Shown piece by piece: positions 1 to 6,244 of a stretch of DNA of 36,780 nucleotides (the first letter of the stretch is position 1; every line of letters begins with the position of its first letter). The notes under the pieces were generated by a model. The model was given only the letters and a program-made list of their open reading frames with translations, was not told the DNA's origin and searched no databases. The stretch comes from Kurthia gibsonii (GTDB lineage: Bacteria > Bacillota > Bacilli > Bacillales_A > Planococcaceae), in NCBI RefSeq assembly GCF_006539985.1, contig NZ_BJOB01000024.1, forward strand, positions 1-36,780, in the 5' to 3' direction. A program made the position numbers and the translations under genes.

Positions 1-90
1 CTTAAGACAACAATAAATACTTAAGACAACAATAAATACTTAAGACAACAATAAATACTTAAGACAACAATAAATACTTAAGACAACAAT
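1..90. repeat. 19-bp tandem direct repeat, about 4.8 copies
   Basis: The unit CTTAAGACAACAATAAATA occurs four times without a mismatch (starts at 1, 20, 39 and 58). A fifth copy from 77 diverges after 14 bases. The array begins at the window edge, so it may continue upstream. It is followed by very AT-rich DNA (about 93-125). No rep gene is near, so a plasmid-type iteron role is not supported; a variable-number tandem repeat is the simplest reading. Confidence 0.95.
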
Positions 91-130
91 TAAATCATAT
101 ATATTATAATATATATATTATAATGAACTA

Positions 131-150
131 ATTGTACAAAATGGTACAAT
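131..150. promoter_or_regulatory. Perfect inverted repeat, possible operator
   Basis: ATTGTAC and GTACAAT form a perfect 7-6-7 inverted repeat in AT-rich DNA. A second perfect repeat, GAGATA-AAA-TATCTC, lies at 185-199. Neither has a T-run that would make it a terminator. They may be operators or remnants of a lost promoter region. Otherwise 91-286 holds no gene that I can see. Confidence 0.35.
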
Positions 151-286
151 AGAACAAAGTGTCCATGATATCCCTTTTTTTAATGAGATAAAATATCTCC
201 TCTTCCATAAAGTAACACTTCATTCTAAGTATTGTTTACAAGCATAATAAAATATACCTTGGAATGTCAACTCTAAACTGTACAAA

Positions 287-412
287 TTATTTAGAGTGCA
301 TCAACTTATATTCAGTAGGTGTTAAATAATCTAATGATTCATGTATTCTAATATTATTAAACCAATGGACATAATCAAAAAGTGCAAGATCAAGTGCTTG
401 TTGGTCAGGGAA
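287..412 (-). mobile_element. 3' remnant of an IS3-family (IS150-like) transposase
   Basis: The minus strand encodes about 40 residues ending in a stop at 287-289. They match the C-terminus of IS3-family OrfB transposases: ALFDYVHWFNNIRIHESL, then a YLTPTEY motif, the region after the last catalytic Glu of the DDE domain. The catalytic core is missing because homology stops near 405-425, where an unrelated remnant on the plus strand begins. An inverted repeat CTCTAAA/TTTAGAG (271-277, 290-296) flanks the stop. The exact element end is not certain. The element is dead. Confidence 0.8.
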
Positions 413-682
413 AAATGAAAATCGTATTGCATATAGCATAGATAAAATTGATGTGCTGAAAGAAACAGAATTAAAGCGTATTCGAAAGCGATTAATACAG
501 CTTGACGTACTGAATTGGTCAGACGAATATATCATGGAGCATGTTCTTGATGGTACGATGTGGTCACTGCAAATCGACACACCTTTCGAACGAATTGAAA
601 AGCATGGGCATCAAGAATTCCAAAGCAGTGGGATTCATTTGTACAGTGCTTAGAAAATGCACGTCGAAATGCCACCATTTAA
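413..682 (+). pseudogene. 5'-truncated, frameshifted remnant of an unrecognised gene
   Basis: An open frame without its own start enters from the IS junction and runs through GTG 453. It has the pattern DGTMWSLQI near its middle and closes early at 651. If one base is restored near 618-620 (expected GAATTTCCA, seen GAATTCCA), the other frame continues naturally as PKQWDSFVQCLENARRNATI and stops at 680-682. A terminator follows about 10 bases later. This is therefore the tail of a real gene that lost its 5' part at the IS junction and gained a 1-base deletion. I do not recognise the family; no function is proposed. Confidence 0.65.
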
Positions 683-692
683 TTTTTGCCAC

Positions 693-725
693 CACGCCAG
701 AGGCTAGTTCTTCTGGCGTTTTTTC
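693..725 (+). terminator. Rho-independent terminator of the remnant gene
   Basis: ACGCCAGA (694-701) pairs with TCTGGCGT (712-719) around a short loop, and the hairpin runs into a T6 tract. It sits just after the restored stop codon of the 413-682 pseudogene, which supports that reading frame as the original one. Confidence 0.8.
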
Positions 726-767
726 ATGTCTTTCTCTAGTAAAAATCGTTCAATCTGCCTATCATCC

Positions 768-792
768 GTTTAATCCTTTTTCAAAAGGGAAA
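768..792 (+). promoter_or_regulatory. SigB-type promoter of the SDR gene
   Basis: GTTTAA (768-773), a 13-base spacer and GGGAAA (787-792) fit the Bacillus SigB consensus (GTTTAA, 12-14 bases, GGGWAT) with 11 of 12 bases. Transcription would start near 799, about 50 bases before the SDR start. SDR proteins of this subgroup belong to the general stress regulon in Bacillus subtilis, which fits. The assignment rests on sequence match only. Confidence 0.6.
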
Positions 793-848
793 AATTGTAG
801 GTGTGTATAGCATGAATTGACCGATAAAATGGGAGAGGATGAGTGAGT

Positions 849-1742
849 ATGAAGAACGAACATTTAATTGATCCGCGTAAGAAGTTTTCGAATAAGGGGT
901 TTCCAGAGCAAGAGCAGGATACGCCTGCTTTACAGCAAAAGATGAAGCCGATGCCGGATTGTGGTGAGACGTCTTATAAAGGTTATGGTCGTTTGAAGGG
1001 GCGAAATGCGCTCGTTACAGGAGGCGATTCGGGTATTGGTCGTGCAGCGGCGATTGCGTATGCGCGCGAGGGAGCAAATGTAGCGATTCAATACTTCCCA
1101 GGTGAAGAAGTAGATGCGCATGAGGTAAAGGAAATTATCGAACAAGAAGGTCAGAAGGCACTTTTACTGCCGTATGATTTACGTGAAGATGCGGCTGCTT
1201 CTGAGGTTGTCGAAAAGACAGTCGAGGCATTTGGGGGTGTCGATATTCTTGTATTAAATGCGGCACAGCAAATTGCACAAGAGAGCCTGCAGGATTTACA
1301 CATCAAACAGGTAGAAGATACGTATAAAGTGAATGTGATTAGCATGTATGAAACAGTGAAAGCAGCTGAACCACATTTAGAACCTGGAAGCGCCATTGTT
1401 ACGACGACATCTGTACAAGCGTTTAATCCTTCTACGCATTTAATGGATTATGCAGGGACGAAAGCTGCGATTGCGAATTTTACTTTGAACTTATCCAGTT
1501 ATTTTGCGCCAAAAGGGATTCGTGTAAATGGTGTAGCACCAGGACCAATTTGGACACCACTTCAATTAGATCATGGTCAATTAGAAGGAACGATTCCAAA
1601 TTTTGGTCAAGATACATTACTTGGTCGCGCAGGACAACCTGTAGAGTTGGCACCTGTATATGTATTATTTGCTTCTGATGAAGGCAGCTACATTACAGGA
1701 CAAATTTATGGTGTAACAGGCGGCGAAGCGATTGATTTGTAG
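849..1742 (+). CDS. SDR-family oxidoreductase, general stress type (YhdF/YhxD-like)
   Basis: 297-residue cytosolic NAD(P)-dependent short-chain dehydrogenase of the longer subgroup with an N-terminal extension of about 50 residues before the Rossmann fold, as in Bacillus YhdF/YhxD and E. coli YghA. Visible motifs are the cofactor loop TGGDSGIG (57-64), NAA (137-139), catalytic Ser188, Tyr201 and Lys205, and PGPIWTP after 231. The substrate is not deducible; family members are usually annotated as general stress oxidoreductases. ATG 849 is chosen because the GGGAGAGG site ends about 10 bases upstream; GTG 843 is an in-frame alternative but too close. The gene appears monocistronic behind a SigB-type promoter. 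No missing catalytic residue. Confidence 0.93.
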   Translation: MKNEHLIDPRKKFSNKGFPEQEQDTPALQQKMKPMPDCGETSYKGYGRLKGRNALVTGGDSGIGRAAAIAYAREGANVAIQYFPGEEVDAHEVKEIIEQEGQKALLLPYDLREDAAASEVVEKTVEAFGGVDILVLNAAQQIAQESLQDLHIKQVEDTYKVNVISMYETVKAAEPHLEPGSAIVTTTSVQAFNPSTHLMDYAGTKAAIANFTLNLSSYFAPKGIRVNGVAPGPIWTPLQLDHGQLEGTIPNFGQDTLLGRAGQPVELAPVYVLFASDEGSYITGQIYGVTGGEAIDL

Positions 1743-1758
1743 AATGATGGATTTAATG

Positions 1759-1790
1759 ACTTAAAAAAATCGTTTTAAGTGAAAATTTTT
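1759..1790 (+). terminator. Weak terminator-like hairpin after the SDR gene
   Basis: ACTTAAAA (1759-1766) and TTTTAAGT (1773-1780) form a perfect but AT-only stem. The T-run comes only after GAAAA, so termination strength is doubtful. Confidence 0.4.
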
Positions 1791-1798
1791 ATTGTACA

Positions 1799-1826
1799 TT
1801 GATTTCAAGTTTGCTAGAATTACTAT
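1799..1826 (+). promoter_or_regulatory. SigA-type promoter of the PyrR leader
   Basis: TTGATT (1799-1804), a 16-base spacer and TACTAT (1821-1826) precede the PyrR-binding hairpin by about 14 bases. A transcript starting near 1833 would carry the whole attenuator. Confidence 0.5.
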
Positions 1827-1836
1827 TTGAAATAGC

Positions 1837-1962
1837 ACACCTTTAAGAACAGTCCAGAGAGACTGAAAAGGGAACAACTTGAGAGCGAACTGTCTACATT
1901 TTTAGATGTCTTTGTTTATTCATGCCCTTTTTGTCTACTTTTGGACGAGAAGGGCATTTTTA
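1837..1962 (+). promoter_or_regulatory. PyrR-type pyrimidine attenuator
   Basis: The element holds AGTCCAGAGAGACT (1851-1864), one base from the conserved PyrR binding-loop core of Bacillus pyr leaders. CCTTT (1840-1844) pairs with AAAGG (1867-1871) below it, and CAGT with ACTG (1850-1853, 1862-1865) inside. A terminator follows: ATGCCCTT (1922-1929) with AAGGGCAT (1950-1957) and a T-run. AAAAGGG (1866-1872) is also the exact complement of CCCTTTT (1925-1931), so the PyrR hairpin, the antiterminator and the terminator exclude one another, as in known pyr attenuation. UMP-bound PyrR would stop transcription before the MFS gene. Confidence 0.88.
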
Positions 1963-1980
1963 TGTGCTAAAAGTTACGTC

Positions 1981-2043
1981 ACTCTTTTAAAAGTGGTCCT
2001 GTGAGGCCCAAAAGGAGAATGGAGTCTTTTTCATCATCCATTC
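1981..2043 (+). promoter_or_regulatory. Second PyrR-like binding loop behind the terminator
   Basis: GGTCCTGTGAGGCC (1995-2008) keeps the UCCNGNGAGR core and aligns with the first loop at 10 of 14 positions. CTTTT (1984-1988) and AAAAG (2010-2014) form the lower stem. A downstream hairpin GAATGGA/TCCATTC (2017-2023, 2037-2043) follows but lacks a T-run, so this is either a second, weaker attenuator or a site used in another way. Bacillus pyr operons do carry several PyrR sites, but normally between genes. Confidence 0.5.
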
Positions 2044-2092
2044 ATCATAAAAGAGCTCGGTTACATCTTAGAGAACATTGGAGGATTTTGAA

Positions 2093-3304
2093 ATGGACTA
2101 TCGTAAAAAGACCGTCGTTGCGTCGGTCGCAGGTTTGACTTTAGAAGGTATGGACATTATGTTCATCTCATTTGCGATGACGATGATTATCGCAGAGTTT
2201 CACATTGATTTAGCAACAGGTGGATTGATTTCATCCATCACAAACATCGGCATGTTAATCGGTGGTATTCTATTCGGAGTATTAGCTGATAAATATGGTC
2301 GTGTCAAAGTTTTCACATATACAGTTCTACTGTTCGCAGTAGGAACAGCTTTAACAGGTCTTGCGACAAATATTGAACAAGTGTACTTATTCCGCTTCAT
2401 CGCTGGTCTTGGTGCAGGTGGTGAGTACGGTATTGGTATGGCACTTGTTGCAGAAGCTTGGCCAAAAAATAAACAAGGTCGTGCATCTTCTTATGTAAGT
2501 GTTGGTGCGCAGTACGGTGTTATTTTAGCGGCATTACTAAGTGCAGTCATCTTACCAACATTAGGTTGGCGCGCACTATTCTTCGTAGGTGTAGTTCCCG
2601 TTATTTTCGCTTTCATCGTACGTAAAAATTTAGACGAGTCACCAGAGTGGTTAGAAGCTCAAAAATTGAAAAAAGCGAGTAACAAACGAGAGGAAAATAA
2701 ATTAGGTCAGTTATTTAACTCATCAAAAACAACATTTACAACGATTGCATTAATGATTATGGCGACAGTACAAATCGCTGGTTATAACGGTTTAATGATT
2801 TGGTTACCGTCGATGTTACAACAATCACAAGGCTTATCGGTATCAGGTTCAGCACTTTGGACGATTAGTACAGCAGTCGGCATGATTATCGGTATGTTAA
2901 CATTTGGTCAGTTCTTAGACCGTTTCGGTACAAAACGTGCTTTCGGGATTTTCTTACTAGCATCAGCGTGTGCAGTGTTTATTTACGCATATGCGACAGG
3001 TAGTGCCGGTGTATTAATCGGTGGAGCCATCGTCGGTTTCTTCTCAAATGGTATGTTTGCAGGATACGGTGCATTAATCGGCGGTCTATATCCAACCGAA
3101 ATCCGCAGTACAGCGACGAATACAATCTTCAACTTCGGTCGTGCAGTTGGTGGTTTCTCACCAATCTTAGTCGGTTACATCTTACAAAATTACGATATGA
3201 AGATGGCGATGCTTTATTTAGCGGGCTTATACATTATCTCATTCGTTATGATGTTAACATTGAAAAAAGGAAGTACAACACCAGCAACACAGCTTGCGAA
3301 TTAA
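2093..3304 (+). CDS. MFS transporter, probable pyrimidine-related permease
   Basis: 403-residue, about 12-helix transporter of the major facilitator superfamily, closest by eye to the aromatic acid:H+ symporter/NiaP-like group. TM1 carries acidic residues in GLTLEGMDIMF, the loop 2-3 signature GVLADKYGR lies at about 62-70, and RFIAGLGAGGEYGIG follows in TM4. The start is ATG 2093 with GGAGG 9 bases upstream, not the in-frame TTG 2078 that overlaps this site. The substrate cannot be read from the protein. The PyrR attenuator directly upstream implies import of uracil, orotate or a related pyrimidine; that is inference. It is monocistronic, closed by a strong terminator. Confidence 0.85.
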   Translation: MDYRKKTVVASVAGLTLEGMDIMFISFAMTMIIAEFHIDLATGGLISSITNIGMLIGGILFGVLADKYGRVKVFTYTVLLFAVGTALTGLATNIEQVYLFRFIAGLGAGGEYGIGMALVAEAWPKNKQGRASSYVSVGAQYGVILAALLSAVILPTLGWRALFFVGVVPVIFAFIVRKNLDESPEWLEAQKLKKASNKREENKLGQLFNSSKTTFTTIALMIMATVQIAGYNGLMIWLPSMLQQSQGLSVSGSALWTISTAVGMIIGMLTFGQFLDRFGTKRAFGIFLLASACAVFIYAYATGSAGVLIGGAIVGFFSNGMFAGYGALIGGLYPTEIRSTATNTIFNFGRAVGGFSPILVGYILQNYDMKMAMLYLAGLYIISFVMMLTLKKGSTTPATQLAN

Positions 3305-3314
3305 TCAAAAATGG

Positions 3315-3344
3315 CTTCGACATGGCAACATGTCGAAGTTTTTT
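3315..3344 (+). terminator. Strong terminator after the MFS gene
   Basis: CTTCGACATG (3315-3324), a GCAA tetraloop and CATGTCGAAG (3329-3338), then T6. A perfect 10-bp stem. Confidence 0.95.
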
Positions 3345-3532
3345 ATTTTGAAAAAATCAAGCCTAATTTAGTGCAAAAGGGTTATTTTGTTCGTTTTTTA
3401 TCGAAAAAAAGACGAAAAAATGTTGGTTGATTCTAAATTTCTCTGATTTCATGCACGTATAATTTGTACTCCAAAATCAAAAGTAGGTATGATGTGATAA
3501 AGTAGTTTTATACATCAAAGGAGAGATGGCAT

Positions 3533-4042
3533 ATGGATGTAAAATATCCAATTGGTCAATTACAAGTACCAGAAAAAGTAACGTTTGAAGATGTCCAAGG
3601 GTGGCTTGAACAGATGGATACGTACACAGACCGTCTACGAAATGTAGTAGACGGATTAAGTGATGAAGAACTTGAAAAAACGTATCGTGAGGGTGCATGG
3701 AATGTCCGTCAACTTGTTCATCACATTGCAGATTCACAATTAAATATGTATCAACGTCTAAAGTTGGCACTGACAGATGATTGTCCGACAGTTCCAGCCT
3801 TTTTAGAAGAAGAATGGGCGATTACACCAGATACAGAAGTACCTGTGGAATATTCGATTCGCATGTTAGAAGGAATTAATGGGCGTATTATCGCATTAGG
3901 TCAAACACTTACAGAAGATCAACTGAATCGTTCATTTATCCATGAACAAAATGGTGAGATTCTCGTCTCAACGAAGATGGCGAAGTTGGCATGGCATGAA
4001 GAACATCATTTAGCGCATATTCAAATCGCATTAGAAAAATAA
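3533..4042 (+). CDS. bstA: Bacillithiol transferase of the DinB/YfiT family
   Basis: 169-residue cytosolic four-helix-bundle protein of the DinB/YfiT superfamily. In B. subtilis this type (YfiT, BstA) is a metal-dependent enzyme that conjugates bacillithiol to electrophiles. The opening MDVKYPIGQL, the WNVRQLVHHIADSQ motif (His63/His64) and WHEEHHLAHI near the C-terminus (His155, 158, 159, 162) supply the three-histidine metal site typical of the family. Start ATG 3533 follows AAGGAGAGATG closely. The gene stands alone: a terminator follows within 10 bases, and a TATAAT at 3458-3463 may be its -10, though no convincing -35 is seen. Its presence suggests that the host makes bacillithiol. A general DinB-like hydrolase remains possible. 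Confidence 0.88.
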   Translation: MDVKYPIGQLQVPEKVTFEDVQGWLEQMDTYTDRLRNVVDGLSDEELEKTYREGAWNVRQLVHHIADSQLNMYQRLKLALTDDCPTVPAFLEEEWAITPDTEVPVEYSIRMLEGINGRIIALGQTLTEDQLNRSFIHEQNGEILVSTKMAKLAWHEEHHLAHIQIALEK

Positions 4043-4048
4043 TTTAGT

Positions 4049-4073
4049 GGCTGGGACTTTTCCTAGCCTTTTT
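4049..4073 (+). terminator. Terminator after bstA
   Basis: GGCTGGGA (4049-4056), a CTTT loop and TCCTAGCC (4061-4068), one G-U pair, then T5. Confidence 0.9.
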
Positions 4074-4094
4074 ACATAGAGGGGTTGTGGTGAG

Positions 4095-4586
4095 ATGGAA
4101 ACAGTTTATGTAGCTGGTGGATGTCTATGGGGTGTCCAAGCATTTTTTAAAACATTACCGGGTGTATTTGAGACAGAAGCAGGGCGTGCAAATGGCACAA
4201 ACTCGACATTAGAAGGTGCATATGACGGTTATGCAGAATGTGTACGTGTTACATTTGATGAACAGGTAGTGACAGTCACACAATTGATGGGATATTTATT
4301 CGAAGTGATTGATCCGTATAGCGTCAATAAACAAGGAATCGACGTTGGTGAAAAGTATCGTACAGGATTATATAGTACAGAGGCGAAGCATTTGGAAGAA
4401 GCGAGAGCATTCATTGATGCACGTTTGGACCATGCAAAAATCGCAGTAGAAGTGAAGCCACTGACGAATTATGTGCGCAGTGCAGAAGAACACCAAGACC
4501 GCCTTGCGCGTTGTCCAGATGACTACTGCCATATCCCGAAACATCTGTTGGAGAAATACGTTTTGAAAGAAGAATCTCCATTGTGA
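4095..4586 (+). CDS. msrA: Peptide methionine (S)-S-oxide reductase MsrA
   Basis: 163-residue MsrA, which reduces the S-epimer of methionine sulfoxide in proteins using a nucleophilic cysteine. The active-site motif here is GGCLWG with Cys10; most MsrA proteins have GCFWG/C, so Phe is replaced by Leu. Other signatures are YDGYAECV, FEVIDPYSVNKQG, DVGEKYRTGLYS and AEEHQD. Cys140 and Cys145 near the C-terminus are candidates for resolving cysteines. No fused MsrB domain is present. Start ATG 4095 follows GAGGGGTTGTGGTG. The gene is flanked by terminators on both sides, so it is a single-gene unit; the downstream terminator overlaps the last codons. Confidence 0.92.
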   Translation: METVYVAGGCLWGVQAFFKTLPGVFETEAGRANGTNSTLEGAYDGYAECVRVTFDEQVVTVTQLMGYLFEVIDPYSVNKQGIDVGEKYRTGLYSTEAKHLEEARAFIDARLDHAKIAVEVKPLTNYVRSAEEHQDRLARCPDDYCHIPKHLLEKYVLKEESPL

Positions 4587-4598
4587 GGTTCTTTTTTT
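4571..4598 (+). terminator. Terminator overlapping the end of msrA
   Basis: AGAATCTC (4571-4578) pairs with GAGGTTCT (4585-4592, one G-U) and runs into T7. The 5' arm lies inside the msrA coding sequence. Confidence 0.85.
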
Positions 4599-4620
4599 AT
4601 ACAACATAATTGCGAAATAT

Positions 4621-4653
4621 AACTAGTTACGATTCGAAATTAACCTGTTAGAG
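4621..4653 (+). promoter_or_regulatory. Candidate LytTR operator (phased direct repeat)
   Basis: AACTAGTTA (4621-4629) and AACCTGTTA (4642-4650) form an imperfect direct repeat with identical GTTA cores exactly 21 bases apart, two helical turns. This is the geometry of LytTR-family operators such as AgrA sites (9-bp repeats with 12-base spacing). It lies about 65 bases before the LytTR gene, which suggests autoregulation. Confidence 0.5.
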
Positions 4654-4715
4654 TAAAAGATAAAGGAATCGATTCATCACATGGTATTGTTGAAATAGTA
4701 AGGGGGGAAGTGGTG

Positions 4716-5168
4716 GTGAAGTTTGTGGTAACAATTGATGAAAAAATTGAAGATATAGAAGTGCATATCCATGCAGCTAATTATTCAGAAGAAGTAGAAA
4801 AGCTAGTAGAATCTTTAAAAACACCTAAGATGAAAATGATAGCGGGTTATAGAGAACAAGAAGTGCATATGTTAAAAATAGAAGATATTTTTTCTATTTT
4901 TACAGAGGATGGAAAAGTCTATGTACAAACTGAGTTAGAAGATTATCAAGTTAAAAAGAAGTTATATGAGTTTGAAAGTCTACTATATAAAGAGTTTGTC
5001 AGAGTTAATAAATCTACTCTAGTCAATTTACAGTATATTCAATGTATACGCGTTGGTTTATTAGGAACTACAAATCTTTATTTAGAGAACGAAGTCTGTT
5101 ACCCAATCAGTCGCAAATATTTACGTGAGTTAAAAGATCGGTTAGGTATTGGAGGGAATATGGTATGA
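4716..5168 (+). CDS. LytTR-domain DNA-binding regulator
   Basis: About 150 residues with no receiver domain. An N-terminal stretch (1-45) is followed by a LytTR DNA-binding domain over roughly 45-148, recognised by the pattern LKIEDIFSIFTEDGKVYV, LYEFESLL..EFVRVNKSTLVNLQYI and the final YPISRKYLRELKDRLG. Three in-frame GTG codons (4710, 4713, 4716) follow the strong site AGGGGGG; 4716 gives the best spacing. The stop overlaps the next start by 4 bases (ATGA), so it is translationally coupled to the DUF3021 membrane protein. In streptococci, LytTR regulators paired with a small membrane protein (HdrRM, BrsRM) are held inactive by the partner; the same logic is inferred here. Confidence 0.87.
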   Translation: MKFVVTIDEKIEDIEVHIHAANYSEEVEKLVESLKTPKMKMIAGYREQEVHMLKIEDIFSIFTEDGKVYVQTELEDYQVKKKLYEFESLLYKEFVRVNKSTLVNLQYIQCIRVGLLGTTNLYLENEVCYPISRKYLRELKDRLGIGGNMV

Positions 5169-5581
5169 GAATGATTCAAAATGGTTTGTTAGGTATGTTA
5201 ATCGGCTTAAGTATTTCTTATTTTATGGTTGCTTTAAGTATTTCACAGGTGGATGAAGCAATTGCAGGACACGAATTGTTTAATCAAATGATGGTCTCTG
5301 GAACTATGGGGATAGTGATTGGTTTTGCTGCTACTATTTTTCAAGTTGAAAAAATTCCTCTTTTTTATCAATTCACGAGCCATTTTCTTTTTGTAATTTT
5401 ATGTGTATCTATTAGTGGCTATTTTGCAGGATGGTACAATCCTTCAGAATCGAAAAGTTGGTTTGTATTAATTGGGAAAGTAGGCACTATTTATTTAGTC
5501 ACTTGGTTTTTTATTTATATGAGTACAAAAAGAAAAATTAATGAATTAAATGAACTAATCCAAAATCGTAAACAACACTAA
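5165..5581 (+). CDS. DUF3021 membrane protein, partner of the LytTR regulator
   Basis: 138 residues with four predicted membrane segments (about 5-25, 42-60, 70-92 and 100-120) and a short basic C-terminal tail ending in RKQH. The arrangement and the 4-base ATGA overlap with a LytTR regulator are typical of DUF3021 proteins. The likely role is to sequester or signal to the LytTR protein at the membrane; this is inferred from LytTR regulatory systems and not shown by the sequence. No ABC transporter genes follow, unlike in some such loci, so the target genes are probably elsewhere or the pair regulates only itself. No clear terminator is seen before the next gene. Confidence 0.82.
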   Translation: MRMIQNGLLGMLIGLSISYFMVALSISQVDEAIAGHELFNQMMVSGTMGIVIGFAATIFQVEKIPLFYQFTSHFLFVILCVSISGYFAGWYNPSESKSWFVLIGKVGTIYLVTWFFIYMSTKRKINELNELIQNRKQH

Positions 5582-5646
5582 TGTCTATTCGCCTTTCTCG
5601 TCGTTCAATGTTAAACTATTGAAGTAAAGATTGTAGGAGGTTTAAC

Positions 5647-6150
5647 ATGACAAATAACGATATTTTAATTCGTCTACGTTATGCGTTAGATATTAAAAAT
5701 ACAGATGTAGTAGAGATGTTCCGCTTAGGCGGTATGAAGTACACGAAGGATGACATCTTAAATATGCTGAAAAAGGTGCAAGAAGATGAAGCACCACCAG
5801 CAGGTTATATTGAGGTAACGAATGATATGTTAGAAGCCTTTTTAAATGGCTTAATTACATTCAAACGTGGACCACAAAAGCCAAAGCCAGGTCAAGAAAA
5901 GCCAAAAGTAGAAGCAGTGAAAGATCATGCGAATAATATGCTAATTAAAAAAGTGAAAATCGCATTATCGATGACAAGTGAAGATGTACTCGACACACTA
6001 TATGATGGTGGCGTAAGTGTATCAAAAGGTGAGTTAGGTGCGATTTTACGTAATCCAACACATCGTAACTATAAAGCTTGTGGCGACCGTTTCGCCCGTA
6101 ACTTTTTACGTGGTTTGACAATGCAATACCGCGAAGATACAAAAGCATAA
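5647..6150 (+). CDS. DUF1456 family protein (YehS-like)
   Basis: 167-residue soluble protein made of two related halves of about 65 residues joined by a Pro/Lys-rich linker (about 78-95). Each half starts with an LIRLRYALDI / LIKKVKIALSM-type helix and contains a GG(M/V)..(T/S)K..(D/E)(I/L) turn. That two-repeat layout is the hallmark of DUF1456 (E. coli YehS). The molecular function of this family is not established. ATG 5647 has GGAGG 8 bases upstream. It stands alone, followed by a strong terminator. Confidence 0.88.
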   Translation: MTNNDILIRLRYALDIKNTDVVEMFRLGGMKYTKDDILNMLKKVQEDEAPPAGYIEVTNDMLEAFLNGLITFKRGPQKPKPGQEKPKVEAVKDHANNMLIKKVKIALSMTSEDVLDTLYDGGVSVSKGELGAILRNPTHRNYKACGDRFARNFLRGLTMQYREDTKA

Positions 6151-6156
6151 ATGATG

Positions 6157-6190
6157 ACACCAAAACGCAATTGGGTTTTGGTGTTTTTTT
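6157..6190 (+). terminator. Terminator after the DUF1456 gene
   Basis: ACACCAAAAC (6157-6166) pairs perfectly with GTTTTGGTGT (6175-6184), followed by T7. Confidence 0.95.
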
Positions 6191-6244
6191 ATCTATTTTC
6201 TATTCATGTTGTCGATATTATAAAAAACAACTAGGAGCTACAAC

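Noticed and set aside
1-125. Plasmid or phage iteron-type replication origin
   Set aside because: Direct repeats next to AT-rich DNA look similar, but there is no rep gene or DnaA-box cluster and the rest of the window is chromosomal housekeeping genes.
541-810. 89-codon plus-strand ORF covering the remnant gene and terminator
   Set aside because: It runs through a strong terminator and the SigB-like promoter, and no protein-like pattern is visible beyond the restored gene tail that uses a different start.
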